Source: Parafrankia irregularis (GTDB lineage Bacteria > Actinomycetota > Actinomycetes > Frankiales > Frankiaceae). From it: a stretch of DNA of 64,000 nucleotides. The stretch lies in the NCBI RefSeq assembly GCF_001536285.1, contig NZ_FAOZ01000025.1:1-64000 (forward strand), in the 5' to 3' direction. Positions 37,188 through 46,577 of the stretch are shown one piece after another (position 1 is the stretch's first letter; every line of letters starts with the position of its first letter). The translations under genes and the position numbers were made by a program. The notes below the pieces were generated by a model, which was given only the letters and a program-made list of their open reading frames with translations, had not been told where the DNA came from and searched no databases.

Positions 37188-39251
37188 CTACACTGGTATC
37201 CGAGAAACAGGTGGCACCTCACTGTGGAGGCCGCGGGCGGTGCGGACGATATTAACAATGTCGTACATAATATTGGTCAAGCCGTAGTCTTTGGGTGTGT
37301 AGACCGACGTTATTCCCATCGCGATCAGCTGCTGTATGTCGCTGGTCGGGATGATCCCGCCGACCACGACCGGCACGTCCCCCAGCCCGGCGGTGCGAAG
37401 CCCGGTGAGCACTTCGGGTATGAGATCCATGTGCGATCCGGAGAGCACGGACAGGCCGACCAGGTGGACGTCTTCCTCGACAGCGGCGGCGACGATCTGT
37501 GCTGGGGTGAGCCGGATACCCTGGTAGACGACTTCGAAACCGACATCGCGGGCCCGTACGGCGATCTGCTCAGCTCCGTTGGAGTGTCCATCCAGGCCCG
37601 GTTTTCCGATGAGTAGCCGGAGCCGCCGGCCGAGCGCATCGCTAGTACGGGCGACGAGATCGCGTACTTCGGCCAGTTCCGCGCCACCCGCGGTTGCGGC
37701 TGCGGCCGACACGCCGGTCGGGGCCCGGTACTCTCCGAACACCTCGCGTAAGACCCCTGCCCACTCTCCAGTCGTCACTCCGGCTCGGGCGCAGGCTAGC
37801 GTCGCAGGCACCAGGTTGGCGTCGGTCTTCGCAGCCGCCTGCAGCCTCAGTAGAGCCTCACCGACTGCAGTGGCGTCCCGACCGGCGCGCCAGGCGGCGA
37901 TCCGGGTCCCGGCGGCGCTCTCCACGGCCGGGTCGACAGTTTGCACCGCCGTGTCTAGGTCCGCCAATAGCGGGTTCGGTTCGGTCTCGGTGTACCGGTT
38001 CACGCCGACCACGGTGTCCTGCCCGGATTCGATCCGTGCCCGCCGCGCAGCCTGGGAGTTTACCAGCTGGGACTTCATGTATCCGCTCTCAACCGCCGCG
38101 ACCGCGCCACCCATTGCCTGGACCCGGTCAATCTCCTCGGTAGCGGCGTCGACCAGCTCGGCGACCCGTTTCTCTACGACGACCGAGCCGTCGAAGAGGT
38201 CTTCGTATTCCAGCAGGTCGGTCTCGTAGGCGAGGATCTGCTGGATGCGTAGCGACCACTGCTGGTCCCACGGCCGCGGCAGCCCCAAGGCCTCGTTCCA
38301 TGCCGGGAGCTGCAACGCTCGGCACCGGGCACCCTTCGACAGGGTGACGCCGAGGGCCTCGAGTACGATCCGGGTGACATTGTTCTCCGGCTGCGCCTCG
38401 GTCAGTCCGAGGGAGTTGACCTGTACCCCGTACCTGAACCGGCGCTGCGCAGGGTCCACCACCTTGTACCTGGTGCGCAACAGTCCGTCCCACAGCACCC
38501 CGAACGCGCGCATCTTGCACATCTCCTCGACGAACCGCACACCGGCGTTCACGAAGAACGACATCCGGGCGCACACCTCGCCGATCCGGTCCTGCGGCAC
38601 CTGGCCGGACGCGACGACCGCGTCCAGCACCGCGATCACCGTGCACATCGCATAGGCGATCTCCTGCACCGGTGTCGCGCCGGCCTCCTGCAGGTGATAG
38701 CTGCAAATGTTGATCGGGTTCCACCGGGGGACCTCGACCACGGTGTAGGCGATCAGATCGGTGATCAGTCGCAGCGACGGCCCGGGCGGAAACACGTACG
38801 TTCCCCGCGACAGGTACTCCTTGATGATGTCGTTCTGCGTCGTACCCGTGAGCTCGTCAGGCTGCGCGCCCTGCTCCTCCGCGACGACCTGGTACAGCGC
38901 GAACAACCACATCGCCGTCGCGTTGATCGTCATCGACGTGTTCATCCGTGCGAGCGGGATCCGATCGAACAACGCCCGCATGTCACCCAGATGCGCGATC
39001 GGCACCCCCACCTTCCCGATCTCGCCCCTGGCGAGAACATGATCAGGATCATACCCGGTCTGGGTCGGTAGATCGAACGCCACCGACAGCCCTGTCTGCC
39101 CCTTCGCCAGATTCTGCCGGTACAAAGCATTGCTCTCCACCGGGCTCGAATGCCCCGCATATGTGCGGATAATCCACGGCCGGTCCCGCTCAGATCGGAC
39201 GGCCTTGGACTGATCGAACCCCGAACGCCCACCCTCAGGCGCACCTGCCAC
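37188..39251 (-). CDS. ecm: ethylmalonyl-CoA mutase
   Basis: 687-residue B12-dependent mutase. The TIM-barrel domain starts with ERDRPWIIRTYAGHS and contains GQTGLSVAFDLPTQTGYDPD and the substrate-site segment RMNTSMTINATAMWLFALYQ, which has the MeaA/Ecm rather than methylmalonyl-CoA mutase pattern. The C-terminal cobalamin domain has the base-off motif KPGLDGHSNGAEQIAV (DxHxxG). It converts (2R)-ethylmalonyl-CoA to methylsuccinyl-CoA. GTG 39251 is chosen because GGAGG lies five bases before it and it follows the hydratase stop as TGAGGTG; an ATG at 39299 would overlap that gene by 47 bp. Confidence 0.9.
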   Translation of the reverse strand: MAGAPEGGRSGFDQSKAVRSERDRPWIIRTYAGHSSPVESNALYRQNLAKGQTGLSVAFDLPTQTGYDPDHVLARGEIGKVGVPIAHLGDMRALFDRIPLARMNTSMTINATAMWLFALYQVVAEEQGAQPDELTGTTQNDIIKEYLSRGTYVFPPGPSLRLITDLIAYTVVEVPRWNPINICSYHLQEAGATPVQEIAYAMCTVIAVLDAVVASGQVPQDRIGEVCARMSFFVNAGVRFVEEMCKMRAFGVLWDGLLRTRYKVVDPAQRRFRYGVQVNSLGLTEAQPENNVTRIVLEALGVTLSKGARCRALQLPAWNEALGLPRPWDQQWSLRIQQILAYETDLLEYEDLFDGSVVVEKRVAELVDAATEEIDRVQAMGGAVAAVESGYMKSQLVNSQAARRARIESGQDTVVGVNRYTETEPNPLLADLDTAVQTVDPAVESAAGTRIAAWRAGRDATAVGEALLRLQAAAKTDANLVPATLACARAGVTTGEWAGVLREVFGEYRAPTGVSAAAATAGGAELAEVRDLVARTSDALGRRLRLLIGKPGLDGHSNGAEQIAVRARDVGFEVVYQGIRLTPAQIVAAAVEEDVHLVGLSVLSGSHMDLIPEVLTGLRTAGLGDVPVVVGGIIPTSDIQQLIAMGITSVYTPKDYGLTNIMYDIVNIVRTARGLHSEVPPVSRIPV

Positions 39252-39252
39252 C

Positions 39253-39762
39253 TCAGCCTCCCGAACGGGGCTCGGGACGGCCGGGCTGCTCGCCGCCACG
39301 CCTCTGTCCGTGCGCCCGCTTGGGCACCATGACCTTGCGCTTGTAGACGCAGACCAGAACGCCGTCCTGGTTGTGACCGCGGGTCTCGACCGTCACGATG
39401 CCGCGATCGCCCTTGCTCTTCGACTCGTTCTTGTCCAGGACGGTCGACCGGCCGTAGAGGGTGTCACCATGGAAGACGGGGGCCACATGCCGCAGCGAGG
39501 TGACCTCGAGGTTTGCGATCGCCTTGCCCGAAACGTCAGCAACGGACATTCCGAGCAGTAAGGAGTAGACGTAATTCCCAACCACTACGTTGCGTTTGAA
39601 CTGCGTAGCCTGCTCAGCGTAGTTCGCGTCGATGTGTAACGGATGATGGTTCATCGTTAGCAAGCAGAAAAAGTGGTCATCGTATTCAGTCACGGTTTTT
39701 CCGGGCCAGTGCTTGTAGACGACACCGACCTCAAAGTCTTCGTAGTACCGGCCGAACTGCAT
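39253..39762 (-). CDS. mch: mesaconyl-CoA hydratase (MaoC-like)
   Basis: 169-residue hot-dog fold hydratase. The catalytic Asp/His region is FCLLTMNHHPLHIDANYAEQ, followed by the hydratase segment VVVGNYVYSLLLGM. A proline- and arginine-rich C-terminal tail overlaps the region in front of the mutase gene. In the ethylmalonyl-CoA pathway it hydrates mesaconyl-C1-CoA to beta-methylmalyl-CoA. GAGGG precedes ATG 39762. It lies between the dehydrogenase and the mutase genes, an arrangement that matches the pathway clusters of streptomycetes in gene content. Confidence 0.88.
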   Translation of the reverse strand: MQFGRYYEDFEVGVVYKHWPGKTVTEYDDHFFCLLTMNHHPLHIDANYAEQATQFKRNVVVGNYVYSLLLGMSVADVSGKAIANLEVTSLRHVAPVFHGDTLYGRSTVLDKNESKSKGDRGIVTVETRGHNQDGVLVCVYKRKVMVPKRAHGQRRGGEQPGRPEPRSGG

Positions 39763-39868
39763 GAATCCCTCACGTTCTCTCTCGGAGTAGCATGGCGGCG
39801 AGAAGTCTCAGCTGCCCGTCCAGTGGTCCGGCCGGGCCGCTGGACGGGCAGCGGGCGTGGTGAATGAG

Positions 39869-41068
39869 CTACCGAGGCAGTCTGTATTCGTTGAGCAGCG
39901 CCCGACTAATGATCAACTTCTGGACCTCGGAGGTGCCTTCACCGATGAGCATGAACGGGGCCTCGCGGTAAAGGCGTTCGATCTCGTACTCCTTGGAGTA
40001 GCCGTAGCCGCCGTGGATCCGAAACGATTCGGTGGTGACCTCGTGGCAGTACTCGCTGGCGAGATACTTGGCCATCCCGGCCTCGACGTCGTTGCGCTGC
40101 CCGCCGTCCTTCTTGCGGGCCGCGTGGACCATCATCAGATGCCCGGCCTCGACCTTGGTGGCCATGTCCGCGAGTCTGAACGCGATGGCCTGGTGGTCGG
40201 CGATCCGGTGGCCGAAGGTACGGCGCTGCTGGGAATAGGCGATCGCCAACTCCAACGCCCGGATCATGATCCCGCAGGCGCGGGCAGCGACATTGACCCG
40301 GCCGACCTCGACACCATCCATCATCTGGTAGAAACCCTGGCCGGCACCCGCTGGGCCACCGAGAACGCTCGCCTCCGACACTCGATGGTTGTCCAGGATC
40401 ATCTCGGTGGTCTCGACGCCCTTGTAGCCCAGCTTGTCGAGCTTGCCGGGTATGGTGATGCCGCCGTGGGTGCCGAACCCGGGTTCCTTCTCCAGCAGGA
40501 AGGTGGTCATGTTCCGGTAGACCGAGTCGGCGCCTTCGTCGGTCTTCACTAGGGTCGCGACCACACCGGCGCGGGCGCCGTTGGTCAGCCACATCTTCGT
40601 TCCCGTCAGGAGGTAGTCGTCGCCGTCGCGGTCGGCTCTGGTGGTGATGGCGGCCACGTCGGAGCCGCAGCCCGGTTCGCTCATCGAGAACGCACCGCGG
40701 ATCTCACCCGTGGCCATCTTCGGCAGCAGGCGGGCGCGCTGTTCCTCGGTGCCGTGCTGGAGAATTAGGTAGGCGACGATGAAATGAGTGTTGATGACAC
40801 CGGAGACGCTCATCCACCCGCGGGCGATCTCCTCGACGACAAGGGCGTAGGTCAGCAGCGACTCGCCGAGTCCCCCGTACTGTTCGGGGATGGTAATCCC
40901 GAACAGGCCCATCTCCTTCATGGCTGCCACGATCGCCTCGGGGAACTCATCCTTGTGCTCGAGGTCGTTCGCGTACGGAAGGATCTCCTTGTCCACGAAG
41001 GTGCGCACCGCGGCCAGGATGTCGGCCTGCGTGTCGGTAAGACCGTCGGTCTGCGCGACCCTGCCCAT
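39869..41068 (-). CDS. msd: acyl-CoA dehydrogenase, probable methylsuccinyl-CoA dehydrogenase
   Basis: 399-residue FAD-dependent dehydrogenase. FAD and substrate motifs are GAFSMSEPGCGSDVAAITT and KMWLTNGARAGVVATLV. QQRRTFGHRIADHQAIAFRL and FRIHGGYGYSKEYEIERLYR follow. The catalytic Glu is in IGEGTSEVQKLIISRALL. Oxidation of (2S)-methylsuccinyl-CoA to mesaconyl-CoA is inferred from its place between lyase and hydratase genes; sequence alone would only say short-chain acyl-CoA dehydrogenase. GGAG lies seven bases before ATG 41068. Electrons would go to an electron-transfer flavoprotein encoded elsewhere. Confidence 0.85.
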   Translation of the reverse strand: MGRVAQTDGLTDTQADILAAVRTFVDKEILPYANDLEHKDEFPEAIVAAMKEMGLFGITIPEQYGGLGESLLTYALVVEEIARGWMSVSGVINTHFIVAYLILQHGTEEQRARLLPKMATGEIRGAFSMSEPGCGSDVAAITTRADRDGDDYLLTGTKMWLTNGARAGVVATLVKTDEGADSVYRNMTTFLLEKEPGFGTHGGITIPGKLDKLGYKGVETTEMILDNHRVSEASVLGGPAGAGQGFYQMMDGVEVGRVNVAARACGIMIRALELAIAYSQQRRTFGHRIADHQAIAFRLADMATKVEAGHLMMVHAARKKDGGQRNDVEAGMAKYLASEYCHEVTTESFRIHGGYGYSKEYEIERLYREAPFMLIGEGTSEVQKLIISRALLNEYRLPR

Positions 41069-41219
41069 CTGAAAACTCCAGTCCTTTTAGCCCCGAGACC
41101 TGTGCGCTCGGAGGAGTCCGCTGACCGCCGGTAGTGGAGCCACCCCGCCCGGTGGGTCCGCGTCCCGGGGCTTAGGCCGCGGTCACCGGACGAGGTGGTC
41201 CGTCAGGGGGAGAGAACGG

Positions 41220-42170
41220 TCAACTGGTGGGGGGTTCGAACTTGGCGGCGCGCCGCAGTCCTGCGGCGCGGCCCTTGCCCGCTATGACCTCGGCCATCTT
41301 CCGGCTCGCCTCGTCGATCATCTCGTCGCCGAGCATTACCGCCCCCCGCAGGCCACCTTCGGCGGAGGTGTGCCAGGCGTAGGCGTCCAGGATCAGTTCG
41401 GCGTGGTCGTAGTCCTCCTGCCGGGGCGCGTAGATCTCGTTTGCAGCCTCGATCTGCCCCGGGTGCAGCACCCACTTGCCGTCGTAGCCCAGCGCGGCGG
41501 ACTTCCTGGCAACCTCACCGAACCCGTCCACGTCCCGGATATGCAGGTAAGGCCCGTCGATCGCCTGCACCCCGCGCGCCCGCGCCGCCTCCAGAATCTT
41601 GAACAGGACGTAGTGGAACTGGTCCCCGGGATAGTGCGGGCTCAACGCGCCGACCACCAGTGACGGCATGTTCACCGAGGCCATGAAGTCCGCCGGACCG
41701 AAGATGATCGTCTCGATGCGAGGGCTGGCGAACGCGATCTCCTTCACGTTCGACAGACCGAGCGCATTCTCGATCTGCGCCTCGATGCCGATCCGCCCGA
41801 CCTCCAGGCCCATCACCTCCTCGATCTGCGTAAGCAGCAGATCAAGCCACTGCACCTGTGCACCAGTCTGCACCTTCGGCAACATCACACAGTCCAGATT
41901 CTCCCCGGCACCCTCGACCACCGTGATGACATCCCGATACGTCCATTTCGTGGTCAGGTCGTTCACTCGGACCACCCGCGTCTTGCCCGTCCAGTTACCC
42001 TCGTTCAACGCCGCGACGACATTCCCGCGCGCAGGCTCCTTGGCCAGCGGAGCGACGGAGTCCTCAAGATCACAGAAGATCTGGTCGGCCGGCAGACCCT
42101 GAGCTTTGCCGAGCATCTTCGGATTCGAAGCGGGAACAGCCAGACAGGACCGGCGAACACCCAGAGGCAT
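41220..42170 (-). CDS. mcl1: malyl-CoA / beta-methylmalyl-CoA lyase
   Basis: 316-residue HpcH/HpaI (CitE-like) lyase. The N-terminus reads MPLGVRRSCLAVPASNPKML. The magnesium- and CoA-binding features are DQIFCDLEDSVAPLAK, IGIEAQIENALGLSNV (catalytic Glu) and IIFGPADFMASVNMPS (Asp). KWVLHPGQIEAANEIYAPRQ is also diagnostic. It splits beta-methylmalyl-CoA into propionyl-CoA and glyoxylate and can make or cleave malyl-CoA. ATG 42170 is chosen because family members begin there and AAAGGA precedes it; the frame is open to 42245. Confidence 0.9.
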   Translation of the reverse strand: MPLGVRRSCLAVPASNPKMLGKAQGLPADQIFCDLEDSVAPLAKEPARGNVVAALNEGNWTGKTRVVRVNDLTTKWTYRDVITVVEGAGENLDCVMLPKVQTGAQVQWLDLLLTQIEEVMGLEVGRIGIEAQIENALGLSNVKEIAFASPRIETIIFGPADFMASVNMPSLVVGALSPHYPGDQFHYVLFKILEAARARGVQAIDGPYLHIRDVDGFGEVARKSAALGYDGKWVLHPGQIEAANEIYAPRQEDYDHAELILDAYAWHTSAEGGLRGAVMLGDEMIDEASRKMAEVIAGKGRAAGLRRAAKFEPPTS

Positions 42171-42253
42171 AGCAGGATCGCATTCCTTTCGATTCCGTTC
42201 GTTCGCTGGAGAAGAAACCGTCAGGGTTAGCGGTGGAACATTCAAAATTTAAA

Positions 42254-43609
42254 TTACATGCCACGGAAGCGGTTAATCGCGGTGAGGTGACGGGCCCGGG
42301 CGGTCGCATCGCGGACTCCGAGTCCCTCGGTCGGGGCGAGGCAGAGCACACCGACCTTGCCCTGGTGGGTGTTGCGGTGGACATCGTGGGCGGCCTGCCC
42401 GGTTTCGGCCAACGGGTAGACCCGCGACAGGGTCGGGTGGATCAGCCCCCGGGCGATGAGCCGATTCGCTTCCCACGCTTCGCGGTAGTTCGCGAAGTGC
42501 GACCCGACGATCCGTTTGAGATTCATCCACAAGTAGCGGTTGTCGTAGCTGTGTAGGAAGCCGCTGGTCGAGGCACAGGTGACAATCGTGCCGCCGCGCC
42601 GCGCTACGTAGACCGAGGCACCGAACGTCTCTCTGCCGGGATGCTCGAAGACGATGTCGGGGTCGTCGCCTCCGGTGAGCGAGCGGATCCGCTTGCCGAA
42701 CCGCTGCCATTCCTTCGGGTCCGGGGTCTCGTCGTCGGACCAGAACCGGTAGCCCTCCGCGGCACGGTCGATGATGAGCTCGGCACCCAGCGAACGGCAG
42801 ATCTCCGCCTTGGCTGGCGACGAGACCACACAGACCGGGATCGCACCGCCGCGCAGCGCCAGCTGAGTTGCATACGAGCCCAAGCCGCCGGAGGCGCCCC
42901 AGATGAGCACGACGTCGCCCTGCTTCATGTTCGCGCCGTTGGTCGAGACGAGCTGGCGGTAGGCGGTCGAATTCACCAGTCCGGGCGCCGCCGCCTCCTC
43001 CCAACTCAGGTGCTCTGGTTTGGGCATCAGCTGGTTGGCCTTGACTAACGCGAGCTCGGCGAGCCCACCGAAATTCGTCTCGAACCCCCAGATCCGCTGT
43101 TCGGGGTCCAACATCGTGTCGTTATGACCTTCGGGGCGTTCCAGCTCCACCGACAGGCAGTGCGCGACGACCTCGTCTCCAGGCGACCAAGCATGCACCC
43201 CAGGACCCGTCCGTAGTACCACACCGGCTAGGTCCGAACCGACCACGTGGTACGGCTGGTCGTGCCGCCGCGCCAGCGGCGAGGTACGCCCGTAGCGCTC
43301 GAGGAACCCGAATGTCGACACCGGCTCGAAGATCGACGTCCACACAGTATTGTAGTTTACGGCCGACGCCATCACCGCCACTAAGGCCTCACCCGGCCCG
43401 ATTTCCGGGGTCGCCACCTCGTCCACGTGCAGGGACTCCCGCGGATCCTTGTCCCGGGAAGCCCGGCCCTCGAACATTTCGACCTCGTCCTTGCGGACAA
43501 CAACTCCCCGGTAGGTTTCGGGCACCGAAAGGGCGCTGAACTCTACTTCCCGGGCGTCACTGCGGAGGGTCTGCGCCAAGATCACCTCGACGATGTCCTT
43601 CATGCTCAT
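42254..43609 (-). CDS. ccr: crotonyl-CoA carboxylase/reductase
   Basis: 451-residue NADPH-dependent MDR-family enzyme that reductively carboxylates crotonyl-CoA to (2S)-ethylmalonyl-CoA, the key step of the ethylmalonyl-CoA pathway. The CO2-pocket residues recalled for the Kitasatospora enzyme (Asn81, Phe170, Glu171, His365) all align with a constant +6 offset: Asn87 (VNYNTVW), Phe176-Glu177 (WGFETNFGG) and His371 (GSHFANYREAW). A true carboxylase rather than a plain enoyl reductase is therefore expected. The NADPH loop is IWGASGGLGSYATQLA. GGAGG lies four bases before ATG 43609. First gene of the ccr-mcl-msd-mch-ecm run. Confidence 0.95.
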   Translation of the reverse strand: MSMKDIVEVILAQTLRSDAREVEFSALSVPETYRGVVVRKDEVEMFEGRASRDKDPRESLHVDEVATPEIGPGEALVAVMASAVNYNTVWTSIFEPVSTFGFLERYGRTSPLARRHDQPYHVVGSDLAGVVLRTGPGVHAWSPGDEVVAHCLSVELERPEGHNDTMLDPEQRIWGFETNFGGLAELALVKANQLMPKPEHLSWEEAAAPGLVNSTAYRQLVSTNGANMKQGDVVLIWGASGGLGSYATQLALRGGAIPVCVVSSPAKAEICRSLGAELIIDRAAEGYRFWSDDETPDPKEWQRFGKRIRSLTGGDDPDIVFEHPGRETFGASVYVARRGGTIVTCASTSGFLHSYDNRYLWMNLKRIVGSHFANYREAWEANRLIARGLIHPTLSRVYPLAETGQAAHDVHRNTHQGKVGVLCLAPTEGLGVRDATARARHLTAINRFRGM

Positions 43610-43946
43610 TCTGCCTCCTGGCAGACGTTACTTCCGAGCGCGGGGAGAATAGATAGAGCTGCAGATTCTAGAAGGATAGTCGCGCATCTTCTCTTCGCGC
43701 TTGGGGCCAAATCAACAGGAAGATGCGCAAAACAAGAGGACCTCCTCCCGGCCGGCGCAGATATGAAAATCCACACCGATCCCAAGTGCTCGCCCTACTT
43801 TCACCGTCGTCCCCTGTTGCCAGGCTCATGGGCAGTACAACTGGCCTTGTTCTCCATAGATGGCCCGCCGTCCCAGGCCAGCGGCTAAAACTCTGGATCG
43901 ATGCGGCCATCACCGCAAATCACAGCCTCACGCGCAGAAGACGGCG
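43610..43946. promoter_or_regulatory. AT-richer gap upstream of ccr
   Basis: 337 bp between the end of the acyl-CoA dehydrogenase gene and ccr, both on the minus strand. Composition is less GC-rich near 43620-43760, as expected for a promoter region of the pathway genes. No gene is seen, and I could not identify a specific operator. Confidence 0.35.
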
Positions 43947-45110
43947 CTAACCGCGCAGGAGCGCGCGAGACATGACAAGCCGTTGAATCTGATTGGTGCC
44001 TTCATAGATCTGCGTGATCTTAGCGTCGCGCATCATGCGCTCGACCGGGAAGTCGCGAGTGTAACCAGCGCCACCGAAGAGCTGGACAGCGTCCGTCGTC
44101 ACTTGCATGGCCACATCGGAGGCGAAGCATTTCGCGGCGGCGGTGATGAAGCCGAGGTTCGCCTCGCCGCGTTCGGCGCGGGCGGCGGCGACGTACACCA
44201 TGTGCCGGGCTGCCTCGATCTTCATCGCCATATCGGCGAGCATGAACTGCACGGCCTGGTTGTCGGCGATCGCCCGGCCGAACTGGCGGCGCTCCTTCAC
44301 GTAGGCGATGGACGCGTCCAGAGCCCCCTGGGCAATACCCAATGCCTGGGCGCCGATCGTGGGCCGGGTGTGGTCGAGAGTGGCCAGGGCGGTGCGAAGG
44401 CCGGTGCCGGGCTCACCGACGATCCGGTCGGTCGGGATCGTGCAGTTGACGAAATGGATCTCCCGGGTCGGGGATCCCTTGATCCCGAGCTTGCGCTCCT
44501 TGGATCCCACCTCGAAACCGGGATCCTCGGCGTGGACGACGAACGCGGAGATGCCGTCGGCTGGCTTCGCCGCGCCCGGGTCGGTGACCGCCATGACCGT
44601 GTACCAGGTGGACTCGCCGGCGTTCGTGATCCAGGTCTTTGTGCCGTTGAGGACCCAGTGATCGCCATCCAGACGTGCGCGTGTTCGCATGGAGGCTGTG
44701 TCCGAGCCGGCTTCACGTTCGGACAGCGCGTACGACGCGGTCGCCTCACCGGCGGCGATCGGGGGTAGAACCAGCTGTTTCAAGCTCTCCGACCCGGAAA
44801 GCAAGATCGGCATCGTACCCAGCTTGTTCACCGCGGGAATCAGCGACGACGAGGCGCAGGCGCGCGCGACCTCTTCGATGACGATGCAAGTGGCTACCGA
44901 GTCCGCGCCCTGCCCGCCGTACGCCTCCGGAACATGCACCGCGGCGAAACCAGAACGGACCAGCGCCTCATGCGCCTCGCGAGGATAACGCTCCTGCTCG
45001 TCCACATCGGCCGAATGCGGCGCGATCTCCTTGTCTGCGAGCGCGCGGACCGCCTCACGGAGCGCCCAGTGTTCCTCGGCCAGCCTATACAGATCAAAAC
45101 CAGAGTTCAC
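43947..45110 (-). CDS. short-chain acyl-CoA dehydrogenase
   Basis: 387-residue FAD enzyme. Motifs are ATASYALSEREAGSDTAS, TKTWITNAGESTWYTVMAV, LDHTRPTIGAQALGIAQG, VQLFGGAGYTRDFPVERMMR and the catalytic Glu in IYEGTNQIQRLVMSRALL. It resembles butyryl-CoA-type dehydrogenases. GTG 45110 is preferred because GAGGG precedes it; the frame also opens at a TTG (45128) without a ribosome site. It follows the 3-hydroxybutyryl-CoA dehydrogenase gene by 42 bp and could oxidise butyryl-CoA to crotonyl-CoA for the carboxylase, or act on methylsuccinyl-CoA instead of the other dehydrogenase. Confidence 0.87.
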   Translation of the reverse strand: MNSGFDLYRLAEEHWALREAVRALADKEIAPHSADVDEQERYPREAHEALVRSGFAAVHVPEAYGGQGADSVATCIVIEEVARACASSSLIPAVNKLGTMPILLSGSESLKQLVLPPIAAGEATASYALSEREAGSDTASMRTRARLDGDHWVLNGTKTWITNAGESTWYTVMAVTDPGAAKPADGISAFVVHAEDPGFEVGSKERKLGIKGSPTREIHFVNCTIPTDRIVGEPGTGLRTALATLDHTRPTIGAQALGIAQGALDASIAYVKERRQFGRAIADNQAVQFMLADMAMKIEAARHMVYVAAARAERGEANLGFITAAAKCFASDVAMQVTTDAVQLFGGAGYTRDFPVERMMRDAKITQIYEGTNQIQRLVMSRALLRG

Positions 45111-45152
45111 GATGGCAAACGCCCTCAAGATCGTAAGAATTGTCGATGGATG

Positions 45153-46016
45153 CTAGGAGGAGTAGTTATAGAAACCATGACCACTTTTTTTTCCAAGCAG
45201 ACCTGCATCCACCATGCGCAGAAGTAGCGGCGGCGGGGAATAGTGAGGCTGTTTGAACTCGTCGTACATCGACTCGGCAATGGCCTTGACGGTTGCCAGC
45301 CCAATCAGGTCGATCAGGCGCAGCGGTCCCAGCGGGTGGGCGCAGCCCAAGACCATCCCGCTGTCGATGTCCTCCGCCGAGGCAAACCCCGACTCCAGCA
45401 TCCGGATCGCAGACAGCAGGTAGGGTACCAGCAACGCGTTGACGACGAATCCAGCGCGGTCCTGCGAGCGGATAATCCGCTTACTCAACGGTCCGACCAC
45501 GAACTCCTCGGCGCGGCGCTGAGTATGTTCACTAGTCAGCAGAGAGGGCACCAACTCGACTAGTTTCAGCACCGGCACCGGATTGAAGAAGTGGACGCCG
45601 ATCACCTGTTCTGGCCGTGCCGTCGCGATCCCTAGCTTCATGATGGGGATGGCGGAGGTGTTCGACGCGAAGATGGCCTCATCGTCTTCGACGACCTTGT
45701 CGAGCACTCGGAAGGCCTCGGTCTTGACTTGCTCGTTCTCCGCGATGGCCTCGACCACGAACTGCCGATCGGTGAAGTCCCCCAAGTCGGCGGTGAACGT
45801 GAGCCGTTTCAATGCCGCAGCCCGGTCCTGTTCGCTAAGTTTCCCGCCACGCACTCCCCGGTCTAGCGATACCGTGATCCGCGCCCGGCCTGCCCGGCAG
45901 GCGGCCTCGTCCACCTCCCGCACCAGCACGTCCAACCCTGCACGGACACACACTTCGGCGATCCCGGAACCCATCAGACCGCATCCGACAACGCCCACTT
46001 TGCGGATCTCGACCAT
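45153..46016 (-). CDS. 3-hydroxybutyryl-CoA dehydrogenase
   Basis: 287-residue NAD(P)-dependent dehydrogenase. The Rossmann GxGxxG is VGVVGCGLMGSGIAEV (Gly11-Gly16). The substrate and catalytic region is VIGVHFFNPVPVLKLVELVP (His), and the C-terminal helical domain contains DSGMVLGCAHPLGPLRLIDL and KKSGHGFYNY. It reduces acetoacetyl-CoA to 3-hydroxybutyryl-CoA, feeding crotonyl-CoA to the carboxylase/reductase. ATG 46016 is chosen: AAGGGAG lies nine bases before it and the product has the normal length, while the long upstream extension is not family-like. Heads the minus-strand cluster. Confidence 0.92.
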   Translation of the reverse strand: MVEIRKVGVVGCGLMGSGIAEVCVRAGLDVLVREVDEAACRAGRARITVSLDRGVRGGKLSEQDRAAALKRLTFTADLGDFTDRQFVVEAIAENEQVKTEAFRVLDKVVEDDEAIFASNTSAIPIMKLGIATARPEQVIGVHFFNPVPVLKLVELVPSLLTSEHTQRRAEEFVVGPLSKRIIRSQDRAGFVVNALLVPYLLSAIRMLESGFASAEDIDSGMVLGCAHPLGPLRLIDLIGLATVKAIAESMYDEFKQPHYSPPPLLLRMVDAGLLGKKSGHGFYNYSS

Positions 46017-46331
46017 CACCGTCATCTCCCTTGCTTCGCTTCCCCACAGACGTGATCGCATTCTCCGAACCGGCTCCACGACAGTTACGTGGGCGTTGAC
46101 AGCCCGGCCGGCTGGAAGAACACCAGACGGGCCCGACAGTCGGACCGAAAACGGACCGTGATCGGGCTGTCCGAACAGCCGCTCCCGCTCGTCGGCTAAG
46201 CCGTCGCCGCGGTTGATGTGAAACACGACCGCTGGGGCGCCACGCGGTCACGCCGTCGCGCAAGGGCCAGCGGGCGGCAACCTAGCTAGCGCGTGTCGTG
46301 GTCGTTCTTCTTTCCGCGGTCGAGATGCATT

Positions 46332-46577
46332 TCAGTCCGTAGCTATCGGCACTGTGGTTTCAGACGCGACAGAGCCCCGTGAGCAGCCGATGACGGCGTT
46401 GGCGGCTACGTTGACCGCAGTACGAGCCACCTCGAGATCGATGTAGGTGTATGTGGCGTGGTCATAGGCGTCGAGCGCGGCCTTCAGGGCGCACCACTCC
46501 GGTGACTCCGGGTCGATGGGAGGGGAAAACGCTCCAAGGAGCTCGGCCAGATGTGAAGGTGAAATGAGCTGGCTCAT
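46332..46577 (-). CDS. small hypothetical protein
   Basis: About 81 residues starting MSQLISPSHLAELLGAFSPP and containing CALKAALDAYDHATYTYIDL. Helical, soluble, unrecognised. The frame is open further upstream to 46844 and the ribosome site is weak, so the start and even the existence of the gene are uncertain. It stands alone upstream of the hydroxybutyryl-CoA dehydrogenase gene; nothing else is seen in 46017-46970. Confidence 0.35.
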   Translation of the reverse strand: MSQLISPSHLAELLGAFSPPIDPESPEWCALKAALDAYDHATYTYIDLEVARTAVNVAANAVIGCSRGSVASETTVPIATD

